Shown here piece by piece: positions 13,347 through 26,271 of a stretch of 64,000 nucleotides of DNA. The notes below the pieces were generated by a model that was not told the origin of the DNA, made no database searches, and worked only from the letters and a program-made list of their open reading frames with translations. Every line of letters begins with the position of its first letter. Position 1 is the first letter of the stretch. Position numbers and translations under genes: made by a program. Source of the DNA: Unio delphinus (taxonomy: Eukaryota > Mollusca > Bivalvia > Unionida > Unionidae); contig JAQISU010000036.1 in the NCBI GenBank assembly GCA_029339505.1, positions 5,885,501 to 5,949,500 on the forward strand, in the 5' to 3' direction.

Positions 13347-15002
13347 ATGGATTTATTGTTTCAAAATAATGTTAACTGGAAATGTATAGTGCTCATTATT
13401 ATTAATAGTGTCTAGAAGATTATTTTGAAATTATAGTCAATTCAGACACGACCATTGTTCTACTGTGTTATTGTTAACACCCCATCACAAGCCGTAGCGC
13501 TGGCAGAAAAAAAACGCATTCAATGGATAACCGCTGGAATTCAATTGGAAACTCTTACATTTGGACCAGTGACAGAACTGTCATGGTTATTTTGTTTTCA
13601 TACACAATACTGTCAGTTTATTTTACCTTTTCATTTCATAATCTAGGGAAATACATTATTTGTTTCCTATTGATCTTTTCTGCTACTTAGTTTAAGGCCA
13701 TAGCGTAATAACCTATTAGTAAAAACTATGTTGCAGCATACAAATGCAATACTGTCTGTACTATACCCTCCATTCCTTTTTCTACCTATGGCTTCATAAT
13801 ATTAACAAAGATAAACTACAAGATGCATAGTAAATGAATTCATGCCGTATTCCAAACTAAATACACAACCACAGATTCATCAGTGCACAACAAACTTATT
13901 CATGCGCACATAACGCATCTCAGATTGATTTTGTACGCACGCTAAAACATCACGTTCGAAAGAAATCATAGTTTCGGTCTACCATAATTGAAATTTAGAG
14001 TCATTATTTTATGAATGAATGCGCATTGAAACAACTTTTCAGTTTGGTCTGGAATGGATAGATGTAGGTACTTTTGTCGATTCTATTAAATGTCTTTATT
14101 ATGGAATTACTTTATATGTGTCTCAATGAAGTAACATTTGATTCGTGCAGGCAGGAAAATGCGTCTTAACTCATCTTGTTTATGTTCTGTCATTGAATGT
14201 TTGTAATTATATTGTTCTTTACAATGTTCATTTCATTTTGAATCCATTAAGGTGGATGTTATTGCACGTCATGTAGTAGAAATTACAGTACAATTTTGAA
14301 ATGTTTAATAAAGCTTTCGAGTCCATGACATATCTGATATAATTCGGATTTGCAGAACTAAGAAAGTACATTATAGATAGTAAAATCAATATATAGGTAT
14401 ATAACAGGTGTTAGCAACTTAGTTAAACTCAAATTTATTACTAGATTGTTTAGTTTCGTAAAGTTTCTGGGAATGAAACCTAAAAGCAACGCAATCGGTT
14501 GTTCATCGGTTAATTTATCCTGGTCATATTTGCTACCGGACCATACTGTTTGAGATCCAAAACACGTTCCATTTAGTGATGTTAAAAATTTCATCTAATA
14601 ATGATATTACGTCCTAGTACGTTGGAAAGTACAAGATGCATTTTCTCCGTTATATTTTTGATTATGTTTTTTGACACTCTCCCCCTTCCACATTTTAATT
14701 TGCATGGCTTTGGTTGAAATGAGATATATATGATATAATTATATATGACAATACGTCTTATTCGTTGAATAGCACTATCATTGCTTCAAAGTACTTATAT
14801 CACTCTGAAAATTTGTATTATCGTTCCATGTTAGATACGGTTACTTGCCAGGACCGGCAGTATAAGTGGGTCTCGTGCACACCACAAACGCGTATCCAAA
14901 ACGTGATTATAGTGACCTAATTTTCCTGCCAGCATATTGTAGGACAGCATAGCTACCACAAAACCAACACCTCCAGCGCCGTTTGAGTTTTACATTGACA
15001 CT
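13347..15002. other. no gene seen
   Basis: Unique-looking AT-rich sequence. A 78-codon minus-strand frame at 14358-14594 has no recognisable motif and is treated as chance. Confidence 0.4.
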
Positions 15003-16320
15003 ATGAACGTAAACATACGATATGACAAGCTAGCTATCAACATTTACAGATTTACTCAATCTGACGAAGCGTTAATATTGATCGAACAAAGTATGCCAAC
15101 AAAAAGTATTTGGATGGGGTTTACCAATCGGTGTGTTCTAATATTGACCAAGATGAACCTGTGGTTTTTGAAGATCAAACTGGTACAGTTAAGAATCTAG
15201 ATTGCACCATTCAGAATGCTGTTTTCGAAGAAGACTGCGCCCAATATTCTGAAGAATACGTCGCACACGACCGAATGATTCGGTTCATCGCTACCATTGT
15301 CTTGCACATCACTTCATTCCACAGAAATATATATCTTTGACAGTGTCCGTTGATATGCAACATAAAACGGACCAGTTTGCTAAGGCTGTCAAGGTTTGAA
15401 CAATAACGTCTTGAAGATCGTTAATAATTCCGTCTTTGACAAGAGCATGCCAATATCAAAGGAAGCTCATCCTCTTGGATCTCTTTTGGACCAAAGTCAC
15501 CTGGACAAGCTAAGAAACCTAATCACCAAAGCAAAAATGTATATAGCCGATATATATCTGATCATAACGTCCTGGTCGTCCACTCCAACAAAGATAGGCA
15601 TAATCTTAACCGTTGCATCTACGCCGGCCCGATTGACATAGACTCATCGAAGTAGATCATATATGATGTTTGTTATAATTGGGCGTTACGGTCATATGGC
15701 CAATGTAATCCACTTCGGTACGGTCTTCTTCTGGAACGAATGTACATTTATATGATAATGGCCACTTTATAGAGACACACTGCCTGCGCAGATCCTATGA
15801 ATGTTTGTGAACGGTTTTTGATGCACTCAATCCTGTGTACAGTGACAAAGTTCCAAAATGGCAAACCTAAACAAACTTTTAAAGGTTCCATGTGACAACG
15901 TTTATTTCTTGAAAGGTCTCATGCAGAGAACAAGAGATTTTCATCTTGCAAAGACAACCGTCAATAGGCAGATCCATCAGATCTAGGTATATAATTAGTC
16001 AAAAACGAGCTTGTCCACACTGGGCACGTTCAAATGAATTGCAACAGACAGAGGTCGCCGTCAGGGCCTTTGTTCATGTTCAAACACAACTAGAAACGTA
16101 CATAAAATTGGAAACGTTTATTAACTCCGTATTCGAAGTGCTAACATTTACCAATCGCCGAACTTTGACGAATCCTCTTAGAATAAGCCGTTTCATTGCT
16201 AGAGGAAGCGCACTATTTTGGCGATTGTTCCTCCTCACCCTGTTGGTGGAAACCTCTACATATTCTGTATGGTGCATAACTTGGAGCAAGCAGATTACCA
16301 ACTGGACTAAACGTGCTTAA
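15003..16320 (+). pseudogene. frame-broken single coding island, unassigned, one likely membrane helix near the C-terminus
   Basis: Starting at the ATG at 15003, plausible protein text continues for about 1.3 kb but jumps frame several times. Pieces in order are 'KYLDGVYQSVCSNIDQDEP' with 'VVFEDQTG' (frame of 15110-15337), 'EAHPLGSLLDQSHLDKLR' (15396-15550), 'NLNRCIYAGPIDIDSSK' and 'YNWALRSYGQCNP' (about 15560-15770), 'DPMNVCERFLMHS' (about 15795), and 'FVHVQTQLETYIKLETF' to the stop at 16320. There are stops at about 15650 and 15770. Near the end 'SALFWRLFLLTLL' looks like a membrane segment. Base composition is more GC than the surroundings. The pattern fits an intronless gene of about 430 codons that has decayed. 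I do not recognise the family; a mobile or viral source is possible but unproved. Confidence 0.5.
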
Positions 16321-17049
16321 CGCAGTGTGACATACCGCTAGGAGATAGGTAATTATATTCTGGACGAATTGTAAATCTTATTTTTGTGCGACGACATCAT
16401 GACGAGAAGGTCAACCAACCTTTCATCCTGTTAAGTTCATGGATGAAATCAACGTACTTGACAGATTACTCGAAACCTTGCTTAAATCACTACAACAAGA
16501 AATAAACTGATTCACAAGCAGATCTAGTTAAACACTTATAAAATCTTAATAAGAAAGGCGAATAAATCTATTTAAATGATGATATGCTATGAAATGCGAA
16601 CGCCTTTTAACACGTATTAAATGTCCGTATAAAGACAGGTTACGGTTATGACACAAATAGTGCATTACGATTTCAGGTCATTTCTCCCGTAAGGTCTAAT
16701 ACTAAAACTTATGGTCAATATTTGCCTTAGTGAAGTAGTATGAAACACATTGCCTGAGAAACAATTGTAAAAATTGTATAAAGAGTAATAAAACTCTCAC
16801 TCAGCCCGAGTTCCACAAACATTGAAGTTTATATTCCTTGGATAATAAAACATCCACACGTTCTGCAAACACTTGTTTTCATTAATTCGTAAGAGTTCTT
16901 TAGTTATTTTCCTGCTCTGTACTGTATACTACACAGAGCTAACAGGTTATTTAACAGTATTTCATTAAGTGTAAACAATTGTCGTGTATATTATTTCACT
17001 TTCATCACATTATACCAAAGTGAGATCTATCTATCTATCTATCTATCTA

Positions 17050-17116
<67 letters not shown>

Positions 17117-17590
17117 CGAAGTATTGAATTTTGAAAGAGCAGTGAAACTGAAAGTTTAATACACTGAGCATTAGTTCATATTTTATCACATTTAGACCGG
17201 AGAAATCTTTGTGAACGGTCATTGCAAACTTTAATATTATTTGTTTCCATGTCACTGTTAAAACTTCAAAAGAGGTCAGTGTTCCGATTCAAAGAAATTA
17301 GCCGGTTATCTAAACACATGCAATAAGAAAGAGAACTTCCGATCCGTATCAAATACTTATTCGTCAAAATGAAACGTTATATTACGTAGCTCAGAGATTG
17401 TGACTGAAACAAGAAATGATTGTCTTTCGAAAACTTTCTAGAAACCACTGCATAAGACTGGCTGAGCGAAATCAAGGCGTACACCTTGAAAGTAATGTTA
17501 CATTAAAGTGTCAAACGCGATCGAAATTTACTAATAGAGTGAGACGTTTTGCTTCGAGGAAATCTAGGAAAACAATAGTTTTTTTTTTAC
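16321..17590. repeat. intergenic region with an (ATCT)n-(TA)n microsatellite at 17024-17115
   Basis: Non-coding AT-rich DNA. The only clear structure is the ATCT run followed by about 60 bp of TA. A short coding-like scrap near 16440-16510 ('EINVLDRLLETLLKSLQQ') is too short to call. Confidence 0.7.
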
Positions 17591-18263
17591 GATAGAGACC
17601 TCACGTGCAATATATAGCAAGGTACAACCATAGGTAAGTTTTGCGCAGTGTCTGAATATCTAGTGTGTTCTGAGTAACGTAAGTGAGGAAATTATATGTA
17701 CATTTCGAACGTGGTATATATTGTGATTTAGGGATAGTAGTGTCTAGTAAGAAAACATTTCCTCCAAAGGAGAGTGAGACACGACAGTATAAAGACGGAG
17801 TCCGCGATAAAACGAGAAGTGACGAGTGAAGTCCGAAAAGGAAAGGGACGAATTCAGTGTACAATCTATGAACTCCAAGATGGAGAGGCAGTTGGAATAG
17901 GAAGACTCGTGGAGATAGGACGCTGCAGCACGGTTGAGAGGAAGGTAATGCAATCAGTCTCGGACTTTCCGCTCTTGTCGCCACTCTTTATGATGATGAA
18001 ATGAATCCAAGTCAGAGACTGTTATCAAATTATGTTGATATCATTAAAGTTCAAACGATATTACCACAATGTTTAATTTGTTTGATTAAAGTTATTTCAC
18101 TTGTCTACGTAGGCTCGTATTTACTTATTTCTTCCCAATAAATCTTGCCCAGTTCTCTTTTGATGTTCTAATTTTCGCTCACACTGAGTCATAATATGGA
18201 GGGATGCCATTACTTATATAATAAAGCAAACCCCAATGAAGTAAGAGGGAGACGGTGCAAAGT
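17591..18263 (+). repeat. LTR-like direct repeat, copy A
   Basis: About 670 bp that recurs at 18806-19477. Shared landmarks are CATAGGTAAGTTTTG, GGAATTATATGTACAT, AGTGAGACACGACAGTATAA, CCGCTCTTGTC and CATAATATGGAGGGATG. Overlapping minus-strand frames (such as 17601-17984) follow the repeat and are not conserved as one frame between copies. Its size and its position before gypsy gag remains suggest a long terminal repeat. Confidence 0.6.
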
Positions 18264-18572
18264 ATGCGATGGAATTATATGTACATCTCGAAAGTGGTAT
18301 ATATTGCGATTTAACGATAGTTTTGTCTGTTAAGAAAGCATGTTTTACAGAGGAGAGTGAGACACGACAGTCTAAAGACGGAGTCCGAGAAACAACGAGA
18401 CGTGACGAGTGAAGTCCGACTGGGAAAGGGAAAGGGGCGAGTTCAGAGTACAATCTAGGAAGTGCAAGGAAGGAAAGAAGGCATTCGGAATAGGAGGACT
18501 CGTGGAAATAGGACGTAGGAGCACGGTCGAGACGAAGGTGATGCAATCAGTCGTGGACATTCCGCTCTTGTC
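18264..18572 (+). repeat. LTR-like direct repeat, truncated copy B
   Basis: Follows copy A directly and keeps only the middle of the unit, from GGAATTATATGTACAT to CCGCTCTTGTC. It then breaks into about 230 bp of unrelated sequence before copy C. Confidence 0.6.
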
Positions 18573-18805
18573 AACATCCATGTGGGGTCTCGGGTTCAAA
18601 ACCAAATTACCTCCAAATATGTTCAATCAATTTTAATTCTCCTTGGACACGTGCATGGAATGATGGAGATTGCTCTGATTATAAGACACATATATTACCT
18701 ATAATATTTTACTTTAATAATGTTTAAAAAATCTGGAAGTGAGTAAGGATCTCTGAATTTTATGCAACAGTAATCGAACATGTAGTAGCGTACGGAACAT
18801 TTTCG

Positions 18806-19477
18806 ATAGAGAGCTCACGTGGTAATGTACGACAAGGTACTACCATAGGTAAGTTTTGTGCAGTGTCGGAGTAGCTAGTGTTTTATGAGTAACGTAAGTT
18901 ATGGAATTATATGTACATTTCGAAAGTGATATTGCTATTTCTGGATAGTTGTGTCTGTTAAGGAAACCTTTTCTCCAAAGGACAGTGAGACACGACAGTA
19001 TAAAGAAGGAGTCCGAGCAAAAACGAGAAGTAACGTGGGAAGTTCGAAAGGGAAAGGGAAGAGTTCAGAGTACAATCTAGGAAATCTAAGAAGGAAAGGC
19101 AGTCGGAATAGGAAGACTCGTGGAGATAGGACGTTGGAGAACGGTCGAGAGAAAGGTGATGCAATCAGTCGCGGACATTCCGCTCTTGTCATCACTCATT
19201 ATGATGATGAAATGAATCCAAGTCAGAGACTGTTATCAAATTATGTTGATATCATTAAAGTTGAAATGATATTACCACAATTAATTTGTTTGATTAAAGT
19301 TGTTATTTATTTCACTTGTCTACAGAGGCTCGTATTTAATTATTTCTGCCCAACATTCTTGCCCAGTTGTCTTTTGATGTTCTAATTTTCGCTCACACTG
19401 GGTCATAATATGGAGGGATGTCATTACCTATATAATGAAGCAAAATCCAATGAAGTAAGAGGGAGACGGTGTAAAGT
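18806..19477 (+). repeat. LTR-like direct repeat, copy C
   Basis: Full-length partner of copy A, ending in the same GAGGGAGACGGTG(C/T)AAAGT. If this is the 5' LTR of the gypsy remains that start about 600 bp downstream, A and B are extra tandem copies. I did not identify a primer-binding site with confidence. Confidence 0.6.
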
Positions 19478-20079
19478 GCCGGTTTTTGTCTGGGATTACT
19501 TTTAAACAGAGTGAGCAACAGAGTAAAGCTGAGTGATATATTGTACAAGAATTAGAGTATCTGTAGTAGTGACAAATTTGATTATTGTTAAAGAAGGAAT
19601 TACGAGAGTGAATCGAGTTAATATATATTATGCACTAGTTAGTTAGTGCATGCAACTGTTTGATATTTGTTAATGTAAGTTTTGATTACAATTTACAATA
19701 ACGTACCTGAAATGCTTTCATAGGTGGTCGTTGTCTGAAATCAATTAATTCAGAACGAAAAACTGTCTCAGTTATTTTTGCGAGACGAGATAACTCAAGA
19801 AGTCTCGAGGGCGTAATTGCACATAGTTGATGCGAGCTAGTTTAATTCGGAGAGAAATTCAGCATTTTGAACTGCTTGAGAGTGATTAACAAAGTCCGCA
19901 GCTTGATACTTTATTCGAAGACATTAAGACTTAGTAAATACTTAAGCTAAGTAAATTGATTGGTGATACAGATGAGTAGACTAGAATAACATCTGATATG
20001 CAGTTGGCCAACGAGTTGAAATATATTTTCGAAGACGAATTATGTTATAAAGAGACCCAGTTAGCGGAATATGTAGAGC

Positions 20080-20860
20080 GGAGACTAAGGTAATACAGAG
20101 AGAACAGCAAGCGGCAGATACAGAGAATTACTCAAGCCGAAGAGAAAAAATGATTAGAGCAGCCAAGGAAAATGAACTAATAAGACTAGATGAGGAAAAG
20201 GAACAATAAAGAGAAAGAGAAAGATAAATCGTATTAGCCAGATTGATGCAAGACCCTGGGACATAAAAGCTGCGTTAGCCATCGAGACACTAAGAATCTA
20301 AGCGGAACGAATAACTGAATGAACATTCAGGACCCACAAGCAAAGATCAAACTATAGACGTATCGTCCAGATAATGCCGATGTTTATCGACAAAGATTAA
20401 ATCATGATGACTTTTTATCTCAATTAAAATTTTAGCTATAATCCATCAATTATCCAAAGACCAGTGGGGTCCATAATATCTCTGCAATTTTGCAAGGGAC
20501 TTGGAAGGATATTATCATCGTATGGCACCAAATGAATTAGACGATTATAACGCTGTTAAGGAGCTACGAGCTGTCGGCTGAACGTTTTCGCAAACGAGCA
20601 ATGGAGACACCTACAAAATTTCAAACGCATACTCGAGTGCGCGTGCTTTACGATATATGGATTAAAATGAAAAGCACCGCGCTCACTTATGAAGGCATAC
20701 CGGAAAAGATTTTGTAAGAACATGTAAAGACCTGATCGTATTTTTAGAGTAACGTGATTTCGCGACCTTAGAAGACAGTATGATGGCTGAGCGATATGAG
20801 AGTGAACACTCTCGTCCAACCACCTGGGGTCGCAGGGACCAACCCTAACCACTGACGTCG
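20080..20860 (+). pseudogene. Ty3/gypsy gag remnant
   Basis: Frame-broken gag-like text on the plus strand. It has a charged coiled-coil start with repeated Glu-Arg-Glu near 20180-20230, then 'QGTWKDYYHRMAPNELDD' with 'YNAVKE' at about 20495-20560, 'SYELSAERFRKRAMETP' with 'TKFQTHTRVRVLYDIWIK' at about 20565-20670, and 'LEDSMMAERYESEH' at about 20770-20810. These match the gag layout of animal gypsy elements with 'YELSAE-RFRKRF' type motifs. At least three frame changes and several stops make it non-functional. Gag would package the element RNA. It lies between the LTR-like copies and the RNase H piece, in the order of an element. Confidence 0.65.
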
Positions 20861-21236
20861 GAAAGGCTAACGGGTTGGAACTTCATAGTAGGAATGATCA
20901 TAATTATGGGAAGCTAGGGGCTGATAATCCCATTTGTGATCAGTTCCGTGGCCCACGAAAGACCAAAGTTGTACATCAGGCACCCCAGGCAAGAAATCTG
21001 AAGTTTAATACTAAAGGTGCAACAAACATGGCCATTTTCTCAAAAACTACAGGAAACATCATCTAACGATAAATGCAGTGACATTAGACACTTGTACAAG
21101 ACATAAACCAGTACATCGAATAGAGCAACAGCTAGGGCAAACGTCAGCGCTTTTTTCTAGTCCGTTGATTGACTTGATAAGGACGAGAGCTCCGACAAAG
21201 GTTATTTGTCCAGACGCTTGTGAGAGAGAATTTTAG

Positions 21237-21436
21237 ATGTTGAGGCATACGTTGACGTCAGACACCGTAGTGAGACTTCCTGACGTTACAAAGGACTTTG
21301 TCTTACGTATCGGTGCTTCTGACATGGATCTTGGTGCATCTTTACTGCAGGAGTATGCTGGGAACTTATTCCCGGTTACTTATGGTATCAGGAAGTTGTT
21401 GCCAGCTGAAAGTTATTCTTCGGTTAATGAAACATA
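21237..21436 (+). pseudogene. Ty3/gypsy pol fragment (RNase H domain start)
   Basis: A 66-codon frame holding the start of a gypsy RNase H domain: 'VVRLPDVTKDFVLRIGASD', then 'DLGASLLQEYAGNLFPVTY' and 'RKLLPAESYSSVNET'. The usual order after reverse transcriptase is kept and the first catalytic Asp region (here 'GASDMDLG') is visible. The reading stops at 21434, before the rest of the domain. Protease and reverse transcriptase are missing between gag and this piece, so the element is internally deleted. Confidence 0.8.
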
Positions 21437-24400
21437 ATGCCTATCGATGATCTTTGGAATCTCTCAATTTCAACGCAATATGAATGGGCGAAGGTTTATG
21501 CTAATTTAAAGTGACAAACTTGATTTATGCTGAATGCACGAGTTCTAAAGTTAAAATCAGTAGGGTAAGGCACTTTAGTTTCATGTAATATTCTGGGTTG
21601 TTTATTGTTTGCTGTATTCAAACTTGTTTGATATCACCAGAATTAATATTATGTATCGTTTATTCAATTTCTTGGTACATGTGTTTGAGCTATAGTTGTT
21701 ATGCAATTTATCTTTTACTTTTACAGATATTTGTCCGTAAGCATACTTGATAGAATACGATAGAAATGTTAATATGTGCAAGACTTCATAACGTTATATA
21801 AAAAAATATATACTAATTTCATGTATCTGCTAGGACGATACCGATTATCGTGATTATTCTGTAACAAGCTGTAACGTAATTTCGGCGTAGTGACGGAAAA
21901 AACCGAAAGGTACAAATTTTGACAAATAATTTATCTTCCTAGAACACAAAGTGAAAATCAAACAAAATAAAGGTATTGCGAATTTAATCCAACAATAATC
22001 TTCAAATTAAAAAAAACAAGTGAAAATAATTTAAATTTTTGGATACAATTCAATAGAAGTCAAACTTTAACCTAACGCAAAAGGTGTAGATGTACCAAGA
22101 CCTTTTTGTTACTTCACAGTCATATAATTCGCGTGTGTAATTAATTATAAATTCAAGTGAATATCCATTAATATTTCTTGATATCAGCATATTTTATTTC
22201 TTCATTAAGAAATAACTTGAATTAAACATTTTGAAGAAATCAATCAAAATGAAATGCAATACAGCATGATTCTGCGAAATTGTAAAGCACATATAAATTA
22301 TCGTTAAGGAAACTGGATTGTATACACGTATGCCTGATGTCAGGTCACAATTAAAAGTTTCTAAAAAAGATGTATTATCTAATGGTAAAAACCTTTTAGA
22401 GACATCTCGATGCTTGCAATTTAAAATCTTAGTTACAATTATAAATGTATCCCTAAAAGTATAACATGTCAGTTAGAGCAGGTCAATTGTATTTTATTCC
22501 AATAGCCTAGACCAAAAATCAAATAAACATATTTTATTATATTAACTATGTTCCTGATAATGAACCCATACAAATATAGAATATTTTATATTGTTATTGG
22601 TTGTCCACATATTACAATTTTTAAAAATCAATTATTCAGTTTAGGTAGAAAATACACTTGGTTTTGGACAAATTTAAGTCCAACATAAATGTTACATTAC
22701 AATAGCATACAATTGACAAAAAAAAACATAGAATGTAACAAGGAATCGTAATTAATCTAGGCTCTTACAGAAAGTAACAAGAAAAAGATGAATATGACAA
22801 GCATTGTGATATTTAACAAACAATTTATTTTATTATTTATTTCCCTACAGACCACGGTAAATATGAGAAAACGAACTTACGGTCTAACGAATCAAATCCA
22901 AAAATAATCCAAGAATTACTAAAGGTCTTATCATTTAAAAGTCTTAAAAGTCTTCAATGAAACTGAGTTTAAATCCCAATGAAATCCAAACTGGAAGCCG
23001 AAGACGAATGAAGTAACATATGAAGTGATGCAGTGCAAACAGTCTAATGGTGAATCACATAAAATAGTATTCCAGTGTTTTAATTGATTTTAAATTTCGA
23101 TAAATGTCCATGTCCAAGAATTAGCTTATAGTACTGGTATTTTCAGGCACACAATTACTTGAACTCCAAATAATTTGAAGAAAATAAAATAGGTAGCCCA
23201 ATCTAGGCACAACATGATACAACTTTACTTTTCAAGTGTTAAGGCACGAATGACTATTCATTCTTAAAAATGCAGTTATAAGTCAAACTGCAACGCAATG
23301 AGATACCCAGATGAGGGTCACGTGGTCATATCTTTGTAGAAAAATTGCGCATGTTACATGTCTAACATCAAGTACTCACTGGATAGTCTTTACTGAAATC
23401 AATGACTTTGACTGGCTGCGATGGAAATTAAACTTTTTTGAAGCAATCCCCCCCCCCAATCTGGATATTTTTGTTTTGATTTAAAAGTTAAGCTTCCATT
23501 GTATGATTCAATTAGCGAAAGGAAATAGGTAAAAATTTGTCTCGCCAGATTCAATATTGCTAATTCTGCTCAAGGATTTGCTATGTTATGTATCACATAT
23601 CATAACACGACAAATGGCTAAACCCCTAAGACTAGAACAATAACTAGTAAACCATTCGGTATTCCTAAGATTATTCTGATAGTGGGAGTGATGATGGGTG
23701 TGCGGTATATCTGGATGAAGGATACCACCCTATATGCATGCTTGGTTTAAATGTGGTGGGGGTGGGGATGGATATGATGTATATCTGTCGCATGGAATCC
23801 TCTCCATATACAAACATGGTTTATATTTGACCTTACTGAAGTAAATAATCTCATCTTTGTTCACAGAAGAATGTAGACATTAACCGGTCTCCCGAAATGA
23901 ATAAACTTTATCAAACGACGGTGTATATACGTGGTAAATATGTGACGCAAGTACGATTCAAAAACAAAAAGATTTGTTTACGCGTTCTGTACAACTTAAT
24001 TTTCCAAATAAAATACAGTACAGTATCGTATTTCTGCATCCAGCACTCGTCTTTTCCCAAACATATCGCAAAAAGGTTATGCTTAGTTATGGAATTTCAA
24101 CTTAAACACTAAATTGTATTATGTAGGTCAACTCAGACCGGTACTTGCACCGTATCAAGCAATGTGATATTACAAGATTTGGAATTATGGGAGATAAATG
24201 TTTTGTTTTTAATCAAATGTTATGTTTATTGATGATTGCTTATTCTTTGCTTTGTATTTGTTAATGAAATAGTATATATTTTTGCTCTTTCATCTCTGTT
24301 TGCTACAATTTACACATAACAAAAGAAGGGCATAGAGTTAGTCACAATGAACGAAATCATTCGATCTTCTTTCTATCTTAATAATTTCTGCTGAAATAAA

Positions 24401-24556
24401 ATATATCACAAAAAGAATTTCAGTTGGGTACTTTTTAATATTACATTTTTTCAACTCGTTAAATAATTCCCAGCTTTTTCAGGTCCAGGCGAAAGCTGGA
24501 CATTATTCAACTCGTTTCATAAATTCAATAGTAAATCGTTACCCATTCAAAACAAT
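21437..24556. other. no gene seen
   Basis: Three kilobases of AT-rich DNA. I found no 3' LTR copy, exon or RNA gene. The 71-codon frame at 23897 has no motif. Confidence 0.4.
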
Positions 24557-25310
24557 ATATAACAGCTTCCGATTTCACTTGAGCTTTTCCATTTACTCAA
24601 ATCAGTCCTCTGCTATGGGCTAAAATTTCTTAACCCAAAGTAGAAAAGGCACATAATGCGAATCTTTGAAGAGCTTTTGATCAATATATAGTATATAACT
24701 ATTCAATGGCTTTACTGTCTGTGGAAGGAGCTAGGCAGATTTTAAATTAGCCAAAATTTGGCTAAGGATTCCTGTTACCATACTCAGTGAGACTGGTACA
24801 CAACTAATGTCCTTTTAGCCCAATTTGGCTAATTCCTACAAAGCTGTTCTTCACTCTTAGGTTGAAACCAAATCTTGGCTAAATGAATGCTTAGCCAAAA
24901 TTTGGCTAAGGATCCCTGTTGCCATACTCAATGAGGCTGGTACACAACTAAAGTCCTTTTAGCCCAATTTGGCTAATTCCTACCAAGCTGTTGTTCACAC
25001 TTTTAGGTTGAAACCAAATCTTGGCTAAATGAATTCTTAGCCAAAATTTGGCTAGTGTCTTTTAGTATAATCCCCATGTATGGTTGCAGAATCTAGGAAA
25101 CTGATTAGCCAAAATTTGGCTAACTGCAATATTGTCTGTTTCCATAATGTACTGTATGACTTTTAGGCAAAGACCAAATTTTGAATAAATGTATCCTTAG
25201 CCAAAATTTGGCTAGTGTGAACAACAGCATTTAGTACAAGCTGCATGTATGGCTGTTAGAATCAAAAAGCGTAAAAGCAATTAATTAGCAACATTTGGCT
25301 AATCACCTCA
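24557..25310 (+). repeat. palindrome-bearing satellite-like element, copy 1
   Basis: Units of 144-146 bp each carry TTAGCCAAAATTTGGCTAA, a palindrome, at 24747, 24891, 25037, 25105 and 25197. A second element-specific phrase, TTAGCCCAATTTGGCTAA, lies between them. The left end starts at about ATATAACAGCTTCCGATTTC. The same unit in opposite orientation lies at 49580-50204. Terminal sequence plus internal tandem units recalls non-autonomous elements with satellite cores. No coding. Confidence 0.8.
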
Positions 25311-26271
25311 ATGTCTCATACCATAATGTACCAAACCATCCCAGTGATTCTTATAAGGTTAGTATTTTTATATAAATTCATGAGGTAAATTATCTATTTT
25401 ACCTCCATCCACCACCATTCCATTCTAATGTGTGCCAACCCTACTGTTGATAAATGTGTAATCAAAATAGTCTAGTAAATACACCTTTACTGAGCTGTAA
25501 TCCCGAGGAAATGAATAGAGAATCAAAATAATAATATATGTACAGTAAAACCTGTCTTGATACCACTGTTATGAGAGACCATAATTTCCATACACAGACT
25601 TATTGATTATGTAGGATTATGACCTGTTTTGAGAGACCATTTCTTTTGGCAGAAGGGGTGGTCTTTGAAAACATGTTTTACGGTACCACAATGCTTTTAA
25701 ATACCCAAATTTGTAATGATAATATCACATGGCATTTAGAAATTCTTATTATAAATGTAAATTTAGAACTTTCTGAAATGTATTATATCAATCTGTGCTT
25801 GGTCAAGTTTTGCCATAAAATGATGTCATGACATTACTTGTGGAACTTTAAAATTCAGTACGCTTTGGCCAATGTGTTTCCTGTATATATAAATCTTTGT
25901 AAGGAATAACTTAATTGGCTTTGACATTCAGTGAACCATAAACATTTTCAGCACAAAAATAAAGTTCTGCTAAAATATATAATCTCTTCAACCATCAAAT
26001 TGTCTATGCAATAAGAATGTAAATGAATAAATGAAATGCTTGTAATTTATACTATGTCTTTATTTGAATATTTCATAAAAAGGGATAGGAAGCACATATT
26101 GGATTATGTTAATTAGGTCAGACAGAGTAATAAAAAGCATATTATCAAGTATATATCATGGTAACCCATTTATTTTTAAATCTGACATCATATAAGACAA
26201 GTGACTGAAGCTTTAAATATAACAGTAAACACAGACATAAGGTTTTTTTGTTTCAAGTTCAAATGCACATA
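25311..26271. other. 3' flank of the secreted-protein gene
   Basis: Contains, on the minus strand, an AATAAA at 26174-26169, about 100 bp past the stop of the secreted-protein gene and a candidate poly(A) signal. Otherwise featureless. Confidence 0.45.

Noticed and set aside
17601..19195. Repeated minus-strand frames with many Ser, Pro and Leu
   Set aside because: They follow the three LTR-like copies, fall in different frames from copy to copy and show no motif.
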